NCBI RefSeq assembly: GCF_006088715.1
Contig: NZ_CP030771.1
Location: 806,001-870,000 of the forward strand
Direction: 5' to 3'
Length of the DNA: 64,000 nucleotides
Source of the DNA: Streptomyces sp. YIM 121038
GTDB taxonomy: Bacteria; Actinomycetota; Actinomycetes; Streptomycetales; Streptomycetaceae
Shown here: piece after piece, positions 17,501 through 28,817 of the stretch
Layout: each line of letters starts with the position of its first letter
Position numbering within the stretch: position 1 is the stretch's first letter
Notes under the pieces: model-generated
The model's database searches: none
The model's input: only the letters and a program-made list of their open reading frames with translations
Told to the model about the DNA's origin: nothing
Made by a program: the position numbers and the translations under genes

Positions 17501-19957
17501 CGGGCGCTCCTGTCGCAGGTGGTCGAGCAGACGCCGGGCCTGGCGCAGCAGTTGGGGCGTACTGCGGGCGGACAGGACGACCATCGCGGGCTCGTGGGCG
17601 CCGCCCTGGCCGTGGGTGGTGTCCGGCGCGGCCCCGGCGCGCGGGAACTCCTCGACGACGACGTGGGCGTTGCTGCCGCCCGAGCCGAAGCTGCTGATCC
17701 CGGCGCGGCGGAGGGGGCGCCCGTCGAGGTGCCAGTCGCTGAGCCGGGTCACGACGGAGAACGGCGAGGCGTCCAGGTCGATGTGCGGGTTGGGGCGTTC
17801 GTAGTGCAGCGAGGCGGGCAGCTGCCGGTGCTGGAGGGCGAGGACCGTCTTGAGCAGTCCGGTGATGCCCGCGGCGGCCTCCAGGTGGCCCAGGTTCGTC
17901 TTCACCGAGCCGAGCGCGCAGGGCGCGTCGCTGTCGGCGAACGCCTTGGTGAGTCCCTGGATTTCGATGGGGTCGCCGAGGGCGGTGCCGGTGCCGTGCG
18001 CCTCCACGTAGCCGATGTCGCGCGCGCCGAGGCCCGCGTCGGCGAGGGCGGCCTCGACGAGGCTCGCCTGGAGGGCGGCGCTGGGCACGGTCAGACCGCC
18101 CGCCTGGCCGCCGTGGTTGGTGGCGCTGCCCTTGATGACGGCGTGCACGGGGTCGCCGTCGGCGAGCGCGGCGGCGAGCGGCTTCAGGAGCAGGGCGACG
18201 CCGCCTTCGGAGCGCACGTAGCCGTTGGCGGACGCGTCGAAGGTCTTGCACTGTCCGTCGGGCGACAGCATGCCCGCCTGGTGGTAGGCGACGCTGTTGG
18301 CCGGGTGGGCCAGGACGTTGACGCCGGCGACCAGGGCGGTGTCGCACTCCCCCGCGCGCAGCGCGCGCAGGGCCGTGTGCACGGCGACGAGGGAGCTGGA
18401 GCAGGCCGTGTCGAGCTGGACGCTCGGGCCGCGCAGGTCGAAGAAGTACGAGACGCGGTTGGCGATGACGGCCATGGAGGTCGCGAGTCCGCTGTGGGCG
18501 CGCACGGGCAGGCCGCGGGTGTCCATGACGCGCTGGTAGTCCGAGCCGCTGGCGCCGACGAAGACGCCGGTGCGGGTGCCCGCGACGCCGCTCGGCGCGT
18601 ATCCGGCGTCCTCCAGGCAGGCCCAGGCCAGCTCCAGCGTCCAGCGCTGCTGCGGGTCCATGTGCCGTGCCTCGTACGGGGTGACGCGGAACAGGGCCGC
18701 CTCGAAGGCCCCGGCGTCGGTGACGAAGCCGCCCCGGTCGATGCCGGGGTGGGTGTCGGGCCCGGTGCCGTCGGGCCACTGCCAGCGCCCTTCGGGCAGG
18801 GTGCCGATCGCGCTGGTGCCGGTGGTGAGCAGCTCCCACAGTCCGGCGCGGTCCTCGATGCCGCCGGGCAGCCTGCAGGCCGTGCCGATGACGGCCACGT
18901 CACGGGAGTCGTCGGCGCCCGCGGGCCGTGCGGCCGCGGCGGAGGGCGAGGCGTCCGGTGTGTGGCCTGTTTCTCCCTCCCTGAGATCTTCCAGATAGGA
19001 AATGATCAAGGCGCCGGTGTTGTGCTCGAAGAAGAAGAGGGGCGCGAGGGCAATTCCGTATCGGGACTCGATCTTTTCCTGAAGATCCAGAAGCCCGGCC
19101 GAGTCGAATCCCAGCTCGAAGAGAGGGCTTTCTAGCGGGTGCTCGATTCCCTCGTAGTCAACGCCGAGTATAACGTCGAAGAACTCCCGTATTTCTACGG
19201 CGAGTTGCGCGCGCGGCGGAATGGGTGCCGCCGCGGACTTCTCTCCTTCGCTTTGGAGAATTCGCACTCGTTCCTGACGGTCCGACAGATCGTAGACGAC
19301 GAGTACGCCGTTTCCCTCGTTGACCAGATCCCCCGGCCGATATCCCGGGACGAGCGCGCGGATCTCGGCGCCGTGCAGCTGGTGCATGCGCAGGACGGTG
19401 TCGAGGCAGCGGCCCCGCGCGTTGGTCGCGCGGAGGTACGCGGCGAGGTCCGGCTCAGGGTGCCTGCCGAAGTCCCGGAAGCGGGTAACGCCGACCGCCG
19501 CCCCGATGGACGTCTCCTCTTCGGCGCAGGTCAGCAGGTGTTCCAGGAGCATGTCACCGAAACGGAAGCTTTGCTTCGAAGGGTCGACGTTGAGCGAGAG
19601 GACCTGGGCGACCGGGCCGTCGGTCCGGTGCAGGCGGTCGGCGGTGTCGAAGGTCGCCGCGAACACGTCGTCCGGGCTCCCGATGCGCTGGGAGTAGATG
19701 ACCGCGTGCACCGCGCCGTCGGACTCGACGACGAACTGACCGACGGGATAGGAGAAAAGGCGCCGCCGGATGACTTCTGCGGAGACTCGCAGCGGCTCGG
19801 CCCAGCACAGCTCCTCGAGTTCGAGAAGTCGGGGCATGTCGGAGAGGCGAGCATGACGAATGACATCGTTGCGCTGCTGAACCATGTGTACGTACGCCCC
19901 GTCCCCCGTGCCCGGCGTTTCCCAATCGTCGAGCAGTCGCCCTACTCGCCTACTCAC
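5513..19957 (-). CDS. Trans-AT polyketide synthase, GNAT-ACP loading plus four modules
   Basis: A 4814-residue modular PKS without AT domains. Order with approximate residues: GNAT loading domain 28-225 (IYSQRI and GVTRFRD, as in CurA-like loaders); ACP (GFDS, 285); KS1 351-770 with C-H-H; DH1 (HRVAGDPVLP 991, HPSVLDGALQ 1180); KR1 (GGAGGLG 1455, catalytic Tyr 1603); ACP (GMDS); KS2 intact; KR2 (GGTRGIG 2735, Tyr 2900); ACP (GADS); KS3 with TACSSA but HGTGT changed to NGSGS near 3420, so probably non-elongating; DH2 with HRVYGRRLLP but DGSAV in the second motif; ACP (GLDS); KS4 intact; ACP (GLTS, 4687); and an acidic C-terminal docking tail. GNAT loaders typically decarboxylate malonyl units to an acetyl starter. 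Remnants such as PTHAFDRDHYW follow the KSs, typical of trans-AT systems. The start is uncertain: GTG 19957 and ATG 19885 both precede the GNAT fold. It is coupled to the downstream NRPS-PKS by GTGA. Confidence 0.95.
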
Positions 19958-20290
19958 TGACGACTGTCCCGCAACACTGCGTCACGAATGGGCCGACCGT
20001 CAAGCACCAATTTCCTGGCCGCACCCGCCGTCGCGAGTTCCGCCTGTCCGGAATTCATGGTGGACCGAGGATGGAGGGGGTACGAGCTGCGGGGACGGAG
20101 TCACGGGCCGGTCGCCGCAGTGGCTCGAAATATACCTCAGCGTGCCCGGCCCCCCTCCAGTGTCACGTCGGGGGCGCGGGGAGCTTAAGGTAGCCCTCGC
20201 CCGCGCACCACTCCCGCGCGAGCACCACCCGCAGGACCGGGTACCACCCGGCTGACCTGCACCACCGGCACGAAGCGGAGAAGAGGCACC
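19958..20290. promoter_or_regulatory. Divergent promoter region between the PKS and the thioesterase
   Basis: This 333-bp non-coding stretch separates the divergent PKS and thioesterase genes, so it should carry both promoters. The only AT-rich patch is around 20127-20136. Read on the minus strand it contains TATATT, a possible -10 element for the PKS, but I see no convincing -35 partner. AGAGG at 20281-20286 is the thioesterase ribosome binding site. No clear operator palindrome was found. Confidence 0.4.
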
Positions 20291-21049
20291 GTGGTGGCAT
20301 CGACCGGCAGCGCCTGGGTCCGGCGGTTCCATCCGGCACCGGAGGCGGGCGCCCGCCTCGTCTGTTTCCCGCACGCGGGCGGCTCGGCGACGTACTACTT
20401 CCCGCTCTCCGCCGCGCTCGGCGAGGCGGCGGACGTGCTGGCCGTGCAGTACCCCGGCCGACAGGACCGCCTCCAGGAACCGTGCATCACGGACATATCA
20501 ACCCTCGCTGACCGTCTGGCCGCTGAGCTCACGCCCTGGACGGACCGGCCGCTGACGTTCTTCGGGCACAGCATGGGCGCCACGGTCGCCTTCGAGGTGG
20601 CCCGGCGCCTGGAGGAAAGCGGTGTCATCCTGCGCGGCCTCTTCGCGTCCGGGCGCCGGGCGCCGTCGCGCCACCGCGACGAGCGGGTGCACCTGCGCGA
20701 CGACCAGGGGCTCGTCGAGGAGCTGCGACGGCTGAGCGGCACCGACGCGGAGCTGCTCGCCGACGAGGCGGTCCTGCGGATGGTCCTGCCCGCCATGCGC
20801 GGCGACTACCGCGCCATCGAGACCTACCGCTACCGGCCGGGGCCGCCCCTGAACTGCCCGGTCGTCACGCTGACCGGCGACAGCGACCCGCTGGTGGACG
20901 TCGCCGAGGCCCGGGCCTGGGCGCAGCACACCGTGGCGCCGTTCCGGCTGCGCGTCTTCACCGGCGGACACTTCTTCCTGGGCGAGCACACCGAGTCCGT
21001 CGCCCGTGAGCTCACCGAGCACCTCGGCGCCACGGCTCCGGGCCGCTGA
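20291..21049 (+). CDS. Type II thioesterase
   Basis: A 252-residue stand-alone alpha/beta-hydrolase of the TEII family, which removes misprimed or stalled acyl groups from carrier proteins of PKS/NRPS lines. Visible features are the N-terminal CFPHAGGS motif, the nucleophile elbow GHSMG near residue 97, an aspartate in GDSDPLVD and the catalytic histidine in GGHFF near 235. The length is typical of RifR/SrfD-like enzymes. The GTG start at 20291 has AGAGG upstream. It diverges from the PKS and its 3' end overlaps the following amidase frame, indicating a two-gene unit. It should not be mistaken for the missing acyltransferase: the GHSxG motif is shared, but length and flanking motifs are those of TEII. 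Confidence 0.95.
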   Translation: MVASTGSAWVRRFHPAPEAGARLVCFPHAGGSATYYFPLSAALGEAADVLAVQYPGRQDRLQEPCITDISTLADRLAAELTPWTDRPLTFFGHSMGATVAFEVARRLEESGVILRGLFASGRRAPSRHRDERVHLRDDQGLVEELRRLSGTDAELLADEAVLRMVLPAMRGDYRAIETYRYRPGPPLNCPVVTLTGDSDPLVDVAEARAWAQHTVAPFRLRVFTGGHFFLGEHTESVARELTEHLGATAPGR

Positions 21050-22553
21050 GCCTGCCGCGTACGCGAGCGCACACGGCACAGACACAAGCGCACACGACAC
21101 ACACGACCGCAACGGGCAGAACGAGGAGCTGGGAGCGCTGGAGCTCGACGAGTACGCGTCCTTCGACGCGGTGGGCCTCCGTGAGCTGATCCGGACGCGC
21201 GAGGTGAGCGCGGCCGAGGTCGAGGCCTGCGCGCGGCGCGCCCTCGAACAGGCCGACGGCGAGCTGAACGCGCTGACGCAGCCGCTGTTCGACCCGTCCC
21301 TCGCCCATGAGCCCGAGGGCCCCTTCGGCGGGGTGCCGTTCGTCATCAAGGACAGCGGGCCCTTCGCGCAGGGCGTGCCGTTCACCCTCGGCAGCCGCTC
21401 CATCAAGGGCGCGTACGCCCTGGTCGACCACGACCTGATGGCCCGGTTCCGCGCCGCGGGTCTGGTGGCGCTCGGGCAGAGCACCGCGCCCGAGTTCGGC
21501 CTGAGCTTCGCCACCGAGTCGGTGCGCTACGGCCCGACGCGCAACCCCTGGAACCCGAAGCGGGGCGTGGGCGGGTCCAGCGGCGGGGCGGCCGCCCTGG
21601 TCGCGGCGGGCGCCGTGCCGTTGGCGCACGCGAACGACGCGGGCGGCTCCATCCGCGTCCCCGCGTCCTCGTGCGGCCTCGTCGGGCTCAAGCCCGGCCT
21701 GGGGCGCACGCCGTGCGGGCCGACCAGCGGCGAGATCGCCTTCGGGCAGCTGGTGGAGTTCGCGGTCACGCGCACCGTGCGGGACACCGCCCATCTCCTG
21801 GACGCCGTCTGCGCGCCCGCCGTCGGCGACAAGTACCAGGCGCCGCCGCCGACGCGGCCGTACGCCGAGGCGATCCGCACGGACCCTGGGCGCCTGCGGA
21901 TCGCCCTGACCACCGTGCCGTGGACGGGCGGCACCGTCGACCCCCAGGTCGCCGACGCGGCGGTCACCGCGGGCCAGGTCCTGGAGTGGATCGGCCACAC
22001 GGTGACCGAGGCCGGTCCCGACGTCGACGGCGGCGCCGTCGTCGAGGCCGCGATGCTGACGGTGGTCACCACCGGCGGCGCGGTGCTGCGCGGCGCGCCC
22101 CGCAGGCCCGACCCGGCGAAGCTGGAGGCGGTGTCGCGGCGCGTGCTCACCGAGACCGAGGACTTCACGCTGCTCGACGTGATGGCCGCGACCGAGGCGC
22201 AGAACGTGGTGACGCGGGCGGTCGGCCGCTTCTTCCAGGAGCACGACCTGCTCCTGACGCCCACCCTCGGCCGGCTGCCCGCGCCGCACGGGACCCTCGA
22301 CTACGACCACGAGGGGCACTCGGCACGCTCGTGGCTGCACCGCCTGTTCACGTACGGGCCGTTCACCGCCACGTTCAACGTGTCGGGCAACCCGGCGATC
22401 AGCCTGCCGCTCGGCCAGAGCCGCGAGGGCCTGCCCATCGGCGTGCAGCTGGTGGCCGCGCACGGCCGCGAGGACCTGCTGCTCCAGGTGGCCGCGCAGC
22501 TGGAGCAGGCCGTTCCGTGGCGGGACCGCACCCCTCAGGTCTCCGTCGGCTGA
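21006..22553 (+). CDS. Amidase-signature family hydrolase
   Basis: A serine amidase of the amidase-signature family (GatA/fatty-acid-amide-hydrolase fold), hydrolysing or transferring C-N amide bonds. The Ser-Ser-Lys triad is present: Lys in VIKD near residue 113, the cis-serine in GGSSGGAAAL near 188 and the nucleophile in DAGGSIRVP near 212. At 515 residues the length is normal. The first in-frame start, GTG 21006, lies inside the thioesterase gene (44-bp overlap). No better start is visible before the conserved EYASFDAVGLRELI segment, so coupling to the thioesterase is likely. Its position beside the PKS suggests product maturation, such as removing an N-acyl protecting group, but this is inference. 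Its 3' end overlaps the convergent glycosyltransferase by 19 bp. Confidence 0.88.
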   Translation: MSSPSTSAPRLRAAEPAAYASAHGTDTSAHDTHDRNGQNEELGALELDEYASFDAVGLRELIRTREVSAAEVEACARRALEQADGELNALTQPLFDPSLAHEPEGPFGGVPFVIKDSGPFAQGVPFTLGSRSIKGAYALVDHDLMARFRAAGLVALGQSTAPEFGLSFATESVRYGPTRNPWNPKRGVGGSSGGAAALVAAGAVPLAHANDAGGSIRVPASSCGLVGLKPGLGRTPCGPTSGEIAFGQLVEFAVTRTVRDTAHLLDAVCAPAVGDKYQAPPPTRPYAEAIRTDPGRLRIALTTVPWTGGTVDPQVADAAVTAGQVLEWIGHTVTEAGPDVDGGAVVEAAMLTVVTTGGAVLRGAPRRPDPAKLEAVSRRVLTETEDFTLLDVMAATEAQNVVTRAVGRFFQEHDLLLTPTLGRLPAPHGTLDYDHEGHSARSWLHRLFTYGPFTATFNVSGNPAISLPLGQSREGLPIGVQLVAAHGREDLLLQVAAQLEQAVPWRDRTPQVSVG

Positions 22554-23833
22554 GCGCACGTGCGCTCCGGCAGGCGTACGCCGCGGTCCCCGCTCTCGAT
22601 GCGCCGCAACAGGGCCTGTACGGGGGCGACGGCGTCCTCGGTGGCGAGGTGGCCCGCCACCAGCTGGGCACGCTCCCGGTGGCGGGGGTCGCTCGTCGCC
22701 CGGATCAGCGCGTGGGTGAGGCGCTCGGTGGTCAGCCGGCGCAGGGGCAGCGGGTACGGGGCCGCGCCCAGGGCGGTGAGGCGGTCGGCCCAGAACATCT
22801 CGTCGAACTGAATGGGCACGGGCACGGCGGGAACGCCCGCGCGCAGGCCCGCGGCGGTGGTGCCCGCGCCGCAGTGGTGCACGACGGCCGCGGTGCGCGG
22901 GAAGAGCAGACGGTGCGGGACGTCGTCGATGGTGAGCATGTCGTCACCGGTGGCGGACAGGCCCGCCCAGCCACGCTGGATCACGCCGCGCAGGCCCGCC
23001 GCGCGCAGGGCGCCGACGACCTGGCCGCAGAGGCGGGCGGGGGCGGGGACGGTGGCGCTGCCGAGCCCGACGTAGACCGGGGCGGCGCCCGCGGCCAGGA
23101 AGTCCTCGAGGTCCGCGGGCAGTCGGTCCCGGAGGTCGTGCGGCCACCAGTAGCCGACGACGTCCAGGCCGGGACGCCAGTCCGCGGGCCGGGGCACGAC
23201 CCGGGGGCTGAAGCCGTACAGGACCGGCCAGTTCTGCCGTTCGCGGGCGCGGCGCGCGGCCGCGACGCCGAGCGGCGGCAGCCGCAGGCGGCGGCGCGCC
23301 TCGCGGGCGGCCCGGGTGAAGATCTGCTCGATGAGGGCGGTGACCGCGTGCCCGGCCAGGCGGTTGCCCGCCGGACCTAGCGAGCGCGCGGTGGCCAGCG
23401 GGGGCGCGAAGGCGCGGGTGGCGTGCATGGGCTGGAGGTTGACGCCGACGCTCGGCAGCTTCAGGCCCTCGGCGACGGCGCAGCCGAGGGGGGCCACGAC
23501 TCCGCCCAGGATCAGGACGTCGCTGTCCTTCGCGACCTCGATGAGGCTGTCGGTGAACTGCCCCACGACGGCTCTGCCCATCGCCATGGCCCGCAGCAGC
23601 TTGCCCGCGCCGGTGCCGCTGCGGTGCAGGCCCTGGCCGCGCTCGGAGTGCAGCTCCGCCCGCGGGTCGACGGGGAGCGGGTGGAAGCGGACGCCGGAGC
23701 CCTGGACCAGGGGCTCGAACATGGCGTGCGTCACCAAGGTCACGTCGTGTCCGGCCCGGACGAGTCCGGCGCCGAGTCCGGTGAACGGGGCGACGTCGCC
23801 CCGGGAGCCCGCTGTCATCATCGCAACCCGCAC
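22535..23833 (-). CDS. GT1-family glycosyltransferase, macrolide/sterol type
   Basis: A 432-residue NDP-sugar glycosyltransferase with two Rossmann-like halves. The N-terminal MMTAGSRGDVAPF segment matches the acceptor-binding half of the vancomycin/sterol/macrolide group. The C-terminal half has VYVGLGSAT and then HHCGAGTTAAGLRAGVP and FDEMFWADR, the donor-binding signature of GT1 enzymes. The start is GTG 23833; ATG 23821 is an in-frame alternative just before the glycine-rich loop, and neither has a strong ribosome binding site. It converges on the amidase with overlapping ends. Likely roles are glycosylation of the PKS/NRPS product or self-protection by glycosylation. No deoxysugar biosynthesis genes are in view, so a common nucleotide sugar such as UDP-glucose would be the simplest donor. 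Confidence 0.9.
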   Translation of the reverse strand: MRVAMMTAGSRGDVAPFTGLGAGLVRAGHDVTLVTHAMFEPLVQGSGVRFHPLPVDPRAELHSERGQGLHRSGTGAGKLLRAMAMGRAVVGQFTDSLIEVAKDSDVLILGGVVAPLGCAVAEGLKLPSVGVNLQPMHATRAFAPPLATARSLGPAGNRLAGHAVTALIEQIFTRAAREARRRLRLPPLGVAAARRARERQNWPVLYGFSPRVVPRPADWRPGLDVVGYWWPHDLRDRLPADLEDFLAAGAAPVYVGLGSATVPAPARLCGQVVGALRAAGLRGVIQRGWAGLSATGDDMLTIDDVPHRLLFPRTAAVVHHCGAGTTAAGLRAGVPAVPVPIQFDEMFWADRLTALGAAPYPLPLRRLTTERLTHALIRATSDPRHRERAQLVAGHLATEDAVAPVQALLRRIESGDRGVRLPERTCAQPTET

Positions 23834-23959
23834 GGCGGACAGTATGGGTGCACGGCGGCCCGTTCCCGAGGCGAACGCGCGGAGAACGACGGAAAGGTGC
23901 CGGCGCGCGCCCGAACCGCCGCGCCCCCTCCTGGCGGGGCCCGGCGGCTCGGGTGGGGG

Positions 23960-24928
23960 TCAGCAGCTCAGGTTGTCGCCGGGGGTGGTGCCGAGGACCT
24001 GGACGAACTCCTTGTAGCGGTTGATGCGGCTCTGGACCTGGGCGGGGTTGCCGCCGTTGCACTCCAGGGTGCCGTTGATGCTGCGGATCGACTCGCCGAA
24101 GCCGTGGCCGTCGACGATGGCCTGGTGGCCCGTCACGGTGCCCGGGCCCTTCTGGGTGTTCCAGTACCACAGGCCGGTCTGCCAGGCGACGGCCGGATCC
24201 CGCTCGACCAGCCACGGGTTGTTCAGCAGGTCGATGCCGAGCGCGTCGCCCGCGGCCTTGTAGTTGAAGTTCCAGCTGAGCTGGATGGGGCCGCGGCCGT
24301 AGTAGGCGTCGTTGCCCGCGGGGCAGCCGTAGGGCTGGGTCTTGTCGCAGTAGTGCGGGTAGTTGGCCTGGTTCTGCTCGACGACGTGGACGAGCCCGCC
24401 GGTCTCGTGGCTGACGTTGGCGAGGAAGGCCGCGGCCTCCCGCTTGCGCACGGTGTCGCTGCCCGTCCTGGTGAACTCCGGGTAGGCCTTCAGCGCGTCG
24501 ACCAGGCCCTGGTAGGTGTAGAAGGGCTTCCTGTTCGGGAACATCCGGTCGAACTGGGCCTGGCTCACGATGAAGCCGCTCGGGTCGGGGTTCCCGCCCC
24601 CGGTGCCGCACTCCCCCTTGTCCACCCAGACTCCCCACTCGCCGGTGGTACCGGGGGTCTCGCCCTTGGTCCACCACTTGGCCTGCCAGTTGCGCTGCCC
24701 GTGCGACACGGTGGAGCCGTTGGTGTAGACGGCGCCGGAGTCCCACGCGCCGGCGCAGGCGGGTGCCGCGGCCGGGGCGGCCGACGCCGACGACGTGGGG
24801 ATCAGGGTGGCCAGGAGGGCCGCGACGCCGGTGGCGGCCGACGCCGCGAGCAACGGCCGCAGCCGTCGCACGCGTTCGCGGACCCGGGCGGCGACGCCTC
24901 TCTTCGGCTTGCGCTCGTTCAATCTCAT
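23960..24928 (-). CDS. Secreted GH19 chitinase with CBM5/12 domain
   Basis: A 322-residue endochitinase precursor. A basic N-terminus with many Arg residues and a hydrophobic stretch ending in SSASA (about 27-52) forms a signal peptide. A chitin-binding CBM5/12 module follows ([13 protein letters not shown], then [13 protein letters not shown], about 60-105). A Gly/Pro linker leads to a GH19 catalytic domain with the general-acid Glu in SHETGG near 180, the [15 protein letters not shown] segment and a terminal Cys. This matches the Streptomyces ChiC/ChiF-type architecture. GAGGAG lies only 2 nt before ATG 24928 but 8 nt before an in-frame TTG at 24922, so initiation at the TTG codon is possible. 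DasR-like repeats lie upstream. It is not evidently part of the adjacent biosynthetic cluster. Confidence 0.95.
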   Translation of the reverse strand: MRLNERKPKRGVAARVRERVRRLRPLLAASAATGVAALLATLIPTSSASAAPAAAPACAGAWDSGAVYTNGSTVSHGQRNWQAKWWTKGETPGTTGEWGVWVDKGECGTGGGNPDPSGFIVSQAQFDRMFPNRKPFYTYQGLVDALKAYPEFTRTGSDTVRKREAAAFLANVSHETGGLVHVVEQNQANYPHYCDKTQPYGCPAGNDAYYGRGPIQLSWNFNYKAAGDALGIDLLNNPWLVERDPAVAWQTGLWYWNTQKGPGTVTGHQAIVDGHGFGESIRSINGTLECNGGNPAQVQSRINRYKEFVQVLGTTPGDNLSC

Positions 24929-24994
24929 CACTCCTCGATGCGGCAGCGAGCCACGCTGGGGGGTCGAGACGGACTGGGGCGCAGTCAACCCGGC

Positions 24995-25025
24995 TTGGTC
25001 TATACCAGTCAAGGTGCAGACCAGT
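24995..25025 (-). promoter_or_regulatory. Tandem DasR-like (dre) sites of the chitinase promoter
   Basis: Read on the minus strand, two direct copies occur: ACTGGTCTGCACCT (25025-25012) and, after TG, ACTGGTATAGACCAA (25009-24995). Both match the dre consensus around TGGTCTAGACCA and the paired 12-bp repeats known from Streptomyces chitinase promoters. The pair lies about 70-100 bp before the chitinase start, so GlcNAc/DasR control is expected. It also abuts the 3' end of the dhbB gene. Confidence 0.8.
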
Positions 25026-25035
25026 GGGAATTCCT

Positions 25036-25689
25036 TTAACTCCCCTTGGGGAAGCCTTGGTTCGCGGCCAGGACCCCGTCGGTGGTGGTGACCACGGCGC
25101 AGCGGCCCGCGGCCCAGCGCAGGGCCATCGCGTGGTCGTCGGCGGAGAAGTCGGCCACGGCGTCGGCCACCACGAAGGCCTGGATGTCGCGCATCCAGGC
25201 GTCGCACGCCGTCATCAGGACGCCGATGTGGGCGTACACGCCGACGATCACCAACTGGTCGCGGCCCTGGGCGCGGAGGTCGTCGGCCAGGGACGTACGG
25301 ACGAACCCGCTGTACTTCCACTTCGTGAGGACCTGGTCGCCCGGGCCCGGGGCGACGGGCCCGGCGATGGCGGCGGCCTGCGGGTCGTCGGGCAGGCCCG
25401 GCCCCCAGAAGTCCTGCTGGAGGCCGCGTTCGGCGGGGGTCTGGCCGCCGGGCTGCGCGGTGTAGACCACCGGGACGCCGACGGCGGCCGCGCGCTCCTT
25501 CAAGACGCCCACGTTGCGCAGCAGTTCGGGGACCGGCGCGGCCTCGGCGTCGTACGCGGACAGGAAGTAGTTCTGCAGGTCGTGCACGAGGAGCACGGCG
25601 CGGGCCGGGTCGACCGTCCAGTCGACGCGGTTGGCGGGCAGGTCCGCGGCGGCGGGCATGGGATAGGGGGTGATGCGGGGCAGGGCCAT
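25036..25689 (-). CDS. dhbB: Isochorismatase (2,3-dihydro-2,3-DHB synthase), no ArCP domain
   Basis: Hydrolyses isochorismate to 2,3-dihydro-2,3-dihydroxybenzoate plus pyruvate in catechol siderophore synthesis. The 217-residue protein has the isochorismatase core: [13 protein letters not shown] with the catalytic Asp, [18 protein letters not shown], the lysine in TKWKYSGF, and [12 protein letters not shown]. EntB and DhbB from enterobacteria and Bacillus are about 285-310 residues because a C-terminal aryl carrier domain is fused. Here the frame ends with TAA right after the hydrolase fold, so any carrier protein must be encoded elsewhere. It is the last gene of the dhbACEB operon, 66 bp after dhbE. 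Confidence 0.9.
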   Translation of the reverse strand: MALPRITPYPMPAAADLPANRVDWTVDPARAVLLVHDLQNYFLSAYDAEAAPVPELLRNVGVLKERAAAVGVPVVYTAQPGGQTPAERGLQQDFWGPGLPDDPQAAAIAGPVAPGPGDQVLTKWKYSGFVRTSLADDLRAQGRDQLVIVGVYAHIGVLMTACDAWMRDIQAFVVADAVADFSADDHAMALRWAAGRCAVVTTTDGVLAANQGFPKGS

Positions 25690-25755
25690 GGTGCGGTGCG
25701 TTCCGTCCGGGTGGGGTGCGAATCGGTGGGTCGGGTGGCGAGGGGGCAGACCCCG

Positions 25756-27410
<1,655 letters not shown>

Positions 27411-27414
<4 letters not shown>

Positions 27415-28673
27415 AGCTCGGCTCCCACGGCGGCGAGGAACGTACGGAACTTCGCGGCGGTCTCCGCGGTCTCGGCCGCCGGCTCGGACGCGGCGACGAC
27501 GCCCGCGCCCGCGTACAGGCGCAGGGAGTTCCGCTCGGCCTCCGCGCAGCGGATGGTGACGACCCACTCGCCGTCACCCGATGCGTCGCCCCAGCCGACC
27601 ATGCCGGTGAAGAAGCCGCGGTCGAAGGGCTCGCTCTCGCGGATGACCTCGCGGGCGGTGGCGGTCGGCGTGCCGCACACGGCCGGGGTGGGGTGCAGGG
27701 CGCAGGCGAGTTCGAGCGCGGAGGTCTCCGGCCTCGCGAGGGTGGCGGTGACGGTCGTCGACAGGTGCCACATGGCGGCGGTGCGGATCAGGGTGGGCGC
27801 GGCCGGGACCGTCAGGTCCGCGCAGTACGGGGCGAGCGCCTGGTGCACGGCGTCGACGACGACGGCGTGCTCGTGCAGGTCCTTCGAGGACCGCAGCAGG
27901 GCCGCCGCGCGGCGCACGTCCTCCGCCAGGTCCTCGCTGCGCGGGACGGACCCGGCGAGCGGGTTGGCGACGACCTGGCGGCCGCGCCGGGACACCAGGA
28001 GTTCGGGGCTGGCGCCGATGAGGGTGCGCTCGGGGCCGGTGGGCAGGGCGAAGGTGTAGCCGCCGGGGTCGCGGCGGGCGAGGCGCTGGAGCATCGCGGC
28101 GACGTCGACCGGCTCCGCGCTGTCGAGGGCGTCGAGTTCGAGGGTGCGGGCGAGCACCACCTTGCTGAACTCGCCCCGCCACATGCGGTCGACGGCGGTG
28201 GCGACGGCCTTGCCGTAGTGCTCGGGCGCGGGCACCTGCCGGATGCGCCAGTCGGCGGCGGCCGGAGCCTGGGCGGGCAGGGCGACGAGCGGGTCGGCGG
28301 CCAGCGGCGGCGCGCTGTGCAGGGCTGCGGGCACGGCGAGCGCCGCCGGGGCGTCCTGGTCGAAGGGCACGGCGCCGATGACGACCGGGGCGTCGACGCC
28401 CGCCTCCCGGGCGGCGGCCAGGGTGTGCGCGACGCGCGCGGCCAACGGTCTTCCGTCGTGCGGCACTTCGCTGTGGACGCCCTGTCCGAGCAGGGTCCGG
28501 GTGGGGCTGCCGAGGAAGCGGGCGCCCGGCGCGTAGTCGGCGAGGAGCGCGGTGGCGGCCCCCACGGCGGGGTGGTCCGGGTCGGCCTCCACCGCCCGGC
28601 GGGCCTGGTCCGCCGCCCTGGTGGGGGCGGCCGGGGCCGGGGCGTGCGGGGCGACATCGGGTGCCGTCGACAC
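27411..28673 (-). CDS. dhbC: Isochorismate synthase
   Basis: Converts chorismate to isochorismate, the entry step to 2,3-DHB. The 420-residue protein belongs to the chorismate-binding family. Visible are [11 protein letters not shown] (catalytic lysine helix), [49 protein letters not shown] and the terminal [19 protein letters not shown] and AGAGVVAAS segments with Mg-binding glutamates. The open frame continues upstream, but GTG 28673 has GGAG six bases before it and precedes a low-complexity Ala/Pro leader, so I chose it. It follows dhbA after a 144-bp spacer containing short tandem repeats, and overlaps dhbE by GTGA. Confidence 0.93.
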
Positions 28674-28742
28674 GAGGGTCTCCGTTTCTCTCACGGTCCG
28701 TGGGCGTGCGGGCGTACGGACGCGATGGGCGTGCGGGTGCGG

Positions 28743-28797
28743 GTGCGGCAAAGAAGTGCGGCAAAAAAGAGGTGTGGCAAAGGGGTGTGGCAAAGGG
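28743..28797. repeat. Imperfect 13-bp tandem repeats between dhbA and dhbC
   Basis: Four head-to-tail units lie in the dhbA-dhbC spacer: GTGCGGCAAAGAA, a 16-bp variant with six A residues, then GTGTGGCAAAGGG twice. On the transcribed strand this gives pyrimidine-rich mRNA with a run of six U. Function unknown. It may be polymerase slippage, or an element tuning dhbC expression relative to dhbA. Confidence 0.8.
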
Positions 28798-28817
28798 GTG
28801 TTGTGGGCGGTGGAGCC

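Noticed and set aside
20291..21049. GHSMG protein as the missing trans-acyltransferase
   Set aside because: At 252 residues with CFPHAGGS and GGHFF it is a type II thioesterase. Discrete ATs are longer and carry a different set of motifs around GHSxG.
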